Translations under genes and position numbers: made by a program | DNA from: an uncultured Collinsella sp. | GTDB lineage: Bacteria; Actinomycetota; Coriobacteriia; Coriobacteriales; Coriobacteriaceae | NCBI GenBank assembly: GCA_900543275.1 | Contig: UQQL01000028.1 | Span: 1-24,690 of the forward strand | DNA: 24,690 bases | Direction: 5' to 3' | Notes under the pieces: model-generated | The model's database searches: none | What the model saw: only the letters and a program-made list of their open reading frames with translations | Told to the model about the DNA's origin: nothing | Part shown: positions 22,196 through 24,690 of the stretch, piece by piece | Position numbering within the stretch: the first letter of the stretch is position 1 | How the letters are laid out: every line of letters starts with the position of its first letter

Positions 22196-24690
22196 CTACT
22201 CCCCCAGCAGGGCCTTCTCGGGCGTGATCGGCAGCGAGCGAACCTGGTGGCCGGTGGCGTGCGCCACGGCCGAGGCGACGGCGGCGAGCGGCGTGTTGAT
22301 GACGACCTCGCCGATCGACTTGGCACCAAGCGGACCCGTCGGCTCGTAGCTCGGCTCAAAGGCCACGCGAATGCTGCCGATATCCAGGCGCGTGGGCAGC
22401 TTGTAGCTCATAAAGTTGCCGGTGCGCAGGCGACCGCGGTCGTCGTGCTCGACGATCTCGTAGAGCGCGTGGCCGATACCCTGGGCAATGCCGCCCTCGG
22501 CCTGGACGCGCGCGAGTGCCTCGTTGATCACGGTGCCGCAGTCCACAGCCGCCGCGTAGTCCACCACGGTCACCTTGCCGGTGGCCTTATCGACCTCGAC
22601 CTCGGCAATGCCGGCCATAAACGGCGGAGGCGAAACGGGCAGGCAGGCAGAGGCATGCGAGGTGAGCGCGTCACCGCCCGCGATGTTCTTGACGCACAGG
22701 TTGGCAAAGTCGCGCAGCGTGAGGTAGCGGTTCTGCTCGCGCGCGGCACGCTCGTCGGACAGGCGCACGTACTGGCCATCGAAGACCACGTCGGCAGCGT
22801 CCACGTCCCACATCTGGGCAGCCTTGGCGCAGATCTTCTCGCGCAGCTCCGTCGCGGCGTTCTTGGCTGCCAGACCCGTCACGTACGTGCCCGAGCTCGC
22901 GTACGAGCCGGCATCGAACGGCGACACGTCGGTGTCCACGCCGCGCACCACGATCAGCGAGCTCTCCACGCCCAGCTCCTCGGCGGCAATCTGCGCCAGA
23001 ATCGTATCGACGCCCATGCCGTTATCGGTGGCACCGGTACCGATGGTAATGAAGCCGTCCTCTTCCAGGCGCATGTCGATGCCGGCGATGTCCACGTTGG
23101 AAATGCCCGAGCCCTGCATGGTGAGCGCACAGCCCAGGGCGCGCACGCGGTCGCCCAGGTCGACGGCTAGCGGCTTGTCGCGCCAACCGATCATGTCCAT
23201 CGCGCGCAGCAGGCAGCGGTCGAGCGCGCAGGCGTTGAGCTTCTCGTTGTAGTACTGCGGCATAATCTCGCCCTCGCGCACGATGTTCTTAAGGCGCAGG
23301 TCGGCGGGATCCATGTGCAGCATGTCGGCAAGCTCGTTGACGGCGCTCTCAACGGCAAACTGGCCCTGGGTGGCACCGTAGCCGCGATACGCACCGCCGC
23401 GGTTGGTATTGGTGTAGACGGCGTCCCAGCTAAAGCGGCTCGCCTTCACATGGTTGTAGATGGGCAGGCTCTTGTGGCCCGAAAGGCCGATCGTCGTGGT
23501 GGCGTGCTCGCCGTACGCGCCGGCGTTGGACAGTGTATGTAGATCGATGGCCGTGATGGTGCCGTCGTTCATGGCGCCCAGCTTGACGGTCATCTGCATC
23601 TGGTGGCGCGAATTGCCCGCGGTGATGGTCTCCTCGCGGGTGTAGCAGCAGTAGCTCGGACGGCCGGTCTGCTGCGTCACAAACGCAACGAAGATCTCGC
23701 AGCAGCCCGTCTGCTTGGAGCCAAAGCCGCCGCCGATGCGCGGCTTAATGACCTGCACCTGCGACTGCGGGATATCGAGCGACTGCGCGACCATGCGGCG
23801 CACGTGGAAGGGCACCTGCGTGGAGGTGGTCACCGAGATTCGCCCGAACGCGTCGGTCGTCGCGAAGGCGCGGAAGGTCTCCATGGGCGCGGTCTGCGTG
23901 GCCTGGCTGGTGTAGGTGCGCTCAAAGACGATATCGCTCTGGGCGAAGGCCTCGTCAAGGTCGCCAAAGTCGCTCGTGCCGCTGCACACCAGGTTGCGAG
24001 CAACGTCGCCGCCCTGCGGGAACATAAAGGTCACGTCGCCCTCGGGGTGGACCACGATGTCGTTATCGAGCGCCTGGGTAAAGTCGAGCAGCGGCTCGAG
24101 CACCTCATAGTCGACCTTGATGAGCTTGAGCGCCTTGTCGGCAGCCTCCTCGGTCTCGGCGGCGACGATCGCCACCTCCTCGTTTTGGTAACGGACGAGG
24201 TTCTCGAGAATCAGGCGGTCGTAGGGACTCGGCTGCGGATAGCTCTGACCGGCGATGGTAAAGCGGCGCTTGGGCACGTCCTCGTAGGTGTAGACGCCCA
24301 CGACGCCGGGTACCTTCAGTGCGCGCGACGTATCGATGGAGCGGATCTTGGCGCGGGCATAGGGGCTGCGCTTGAGCTTGACGATCAGGGCGCCGGCGGG
24401 CACCATGTCGCCCGTGTAGACGGGACGACCCTCGAGCAGAGCCTTCGAATCCTTCTTGGGCTGCTTGTGAGTGATCTGCTTGTACGCGACACCATCGGAG
24501 CTGGTGTTATTGACCGGCAGCTCGGGCATCTCGAAACCCACCTGCACGCCGGACTCGTTGAGGAAGCGAACGATGGCGCGCAGCTGGCTCTCGTAGCCGC
24601 TGCAACGGCAGAGGTTGCCGGCAAGCTGGCGCGAGAGTTCCTCGCGCGTGGCGACGAGGCTTGGGTCCTCCTTGGCCTGTCTCTTATACA
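22196..24690 (-). CDS. Molybdenum hydroxylase (xanthine dehydrogenase family), [2Fe-2S] and molybdopterin domains fused, N-terminus missing
   Basis: The reading frame is open to the contig edge, so the GTG at 24547 is not a real start. The first residues include QLAGNLCRCSGYESQLRAIV, the end of the ferredoxin-type [2Fe-2S] subunit, running straight into the molybdopterin-binding part (EGRPVYTGDM onward). Visible cofactor segments are RIGGGFGSK, GGAYRGYGATQGQFAVES, GTGATDNGMGVDTILAQ and the C-terminal GAKSIGEVV with the catalytic glutamate. No FAD domain lies between, so the layout resembles aldehyde oxidoreductase MOP rather than three-subunit XDH. The substrate is unknown. Genuine sequence ends at 24676; the last codons come from adapter. 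Confidence 0.88.
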   Translation of the reverse strand, partial: YKRQAKEDPSLVATREELSRQLAGNLCRCSGYESQLRAIVRFLNESGVQVGFEMPELPVNNTSSDGVAYKQITHKQPKKDSKALLEGRPVYTGDMVPAGALIVKLKRSPYARAKIRSIDTSRALKVPGVVGVYTYEDVPKRRFTIAGQSYPQPSPYDRLILENLVRYQNEEVAIVAAETEEAADKALKLIKVDYEVLEPLLDFTQALDNDIVVHPEGDVTFMFPQGGDVARNLVCSGTSDFGDLDEAFAQSDIVFERTYTSQATQTAPMETFRAFATTDAFGRISVTTSTQVPFHVRRMVAQSLDIPQSQVQVIKPRIGGGFGSKQTGCCEIFVAFVTQQTGRPSYCCYTREETITAGNSRHQMQMTVKLGAMNDGTITAIDLHTLSNAGAYGEHATTTIGLSGHKSLPIYNHVKASRFSWDAVYTNTNRGGAYRGYGATQGQFAVESAVNELADMLHMDPADLRLKNIVREGEIMPQYYNEKLNACALDRCLLRAMDMIGWRDKPLAVDLGDRVRALGCALTMQGSGISNVDIAGIDMRLEEDGFITIGTGATDNGMGVDTILAQIAAEELGVESSLIVVRGVDTDVSPFDAGSYASSGTYVTGLAAKNAATELREKICAKAAQMWDVDAADVVFDGQYVRLSDERAAREQNRYLTLRDFANLCVKNIAGGDALTSHASACLPVSPPPFMAGIAEVEVDKATGKVTVVDYAAAVDCGTVINEALARVQAEGGIAQGIGHALYEIVEHDDRGRLRTGNFMSYKLPTRLDIGSIRVAFEPSYEPTGPLGAKSIGEVVINTPLAAVASAVAHATGHQVRSLPITPEKALLGE
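24677..24690. other. Sequencing adapter (Tn5/Nextera mosaic end) at the contig end
   Basis: CTGTCTCTTATACA is the start of the well-known Nextera adapter (reverse strand TGTATAAGAGACAG). It ends the window abruptly inside a gene, the expected look of an untrimmed read end in an assembly. Confidence 0.95.

Overview
The window looks like chromosomal DNA of a GC-rich gut actinobacterium of the class Coriobacteriia, probably Collinsella or a close relative. This rests on gene content, the GC-rich codon use of the housekeeping genes, and the abundance of long intergenic palindromes. It is an inference from memory of such genomes; no database was searched. The right end is a contig end: the last 14 bases match the Tn5/Nextera mosaic-end adapter, so they are not genomic.

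Layout. (1) 1-5390, minus strand: the promoter-proximal part of a surface-polysaccharide (capsule/exopolysaccharide) operon. A LoaP/UpxY-type NusG paralogue comes first, then a priming sugar-phosphate transferase, a CgeB-like glycosyltransferase candidate, an NAD-dependent epimerase, two family-2 glycosyltransferases, a hexapeptide acyltransferase and the first codons of an rmlA-like nucleotidyltransferase. Most junctions are 4-base ATGA overlaps or direct abutments. The sugar genes are visibly more AT-rich than the genes to the right. (2) 5391-8137: a leader with an inverted repeat around a TATAAT box, two terminators, thrS without a full TGS domain, and a membrane zinc-ribbon protein, all minus strand. 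(3) 8138-11843: an array of three 80-bp-periodic hairpins, then a plus-strand operon of two FAD oxidoreductases and a DUF1667 protein, a GlpA/GlpB-like redox module. (4) 11844-13764: an M24 Xaa-Pro peptidase gene flanked on both sides by related modular palindromes. (5) 13765-21880: minus-strand housekeeping genes folC, valS, clpX, clpP and tig, whose gaps hold further large hairpins. (6) A tRNA-Leu(UAG) gene and the 3' part of a molybdenum hydroxylase whose [2Fe-2S] domain is fused to the molybdopterin domain.

How the parts work together. LoaP-type proteins let RNA polymerase run through long polysaccharide operons, and here the gene sits first in such an operon behind the thrS terminators, so the operon needs its own promoter in the short leader. 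The only perfect -10 box there points the wrong way and lies between 15-bp inverted repeats, which fits an invertible promoter seen in the OFF orientation. ClpX, ClpP and trigger factor form the usual protein quality-control cluster. The most unusual content is non-coding: almost every intergenic gap carries a long near-perfect palindrome. Several fall into families in which one part is conserved between copies while the paired arms are wholly different in sequence yet still self-complementary.
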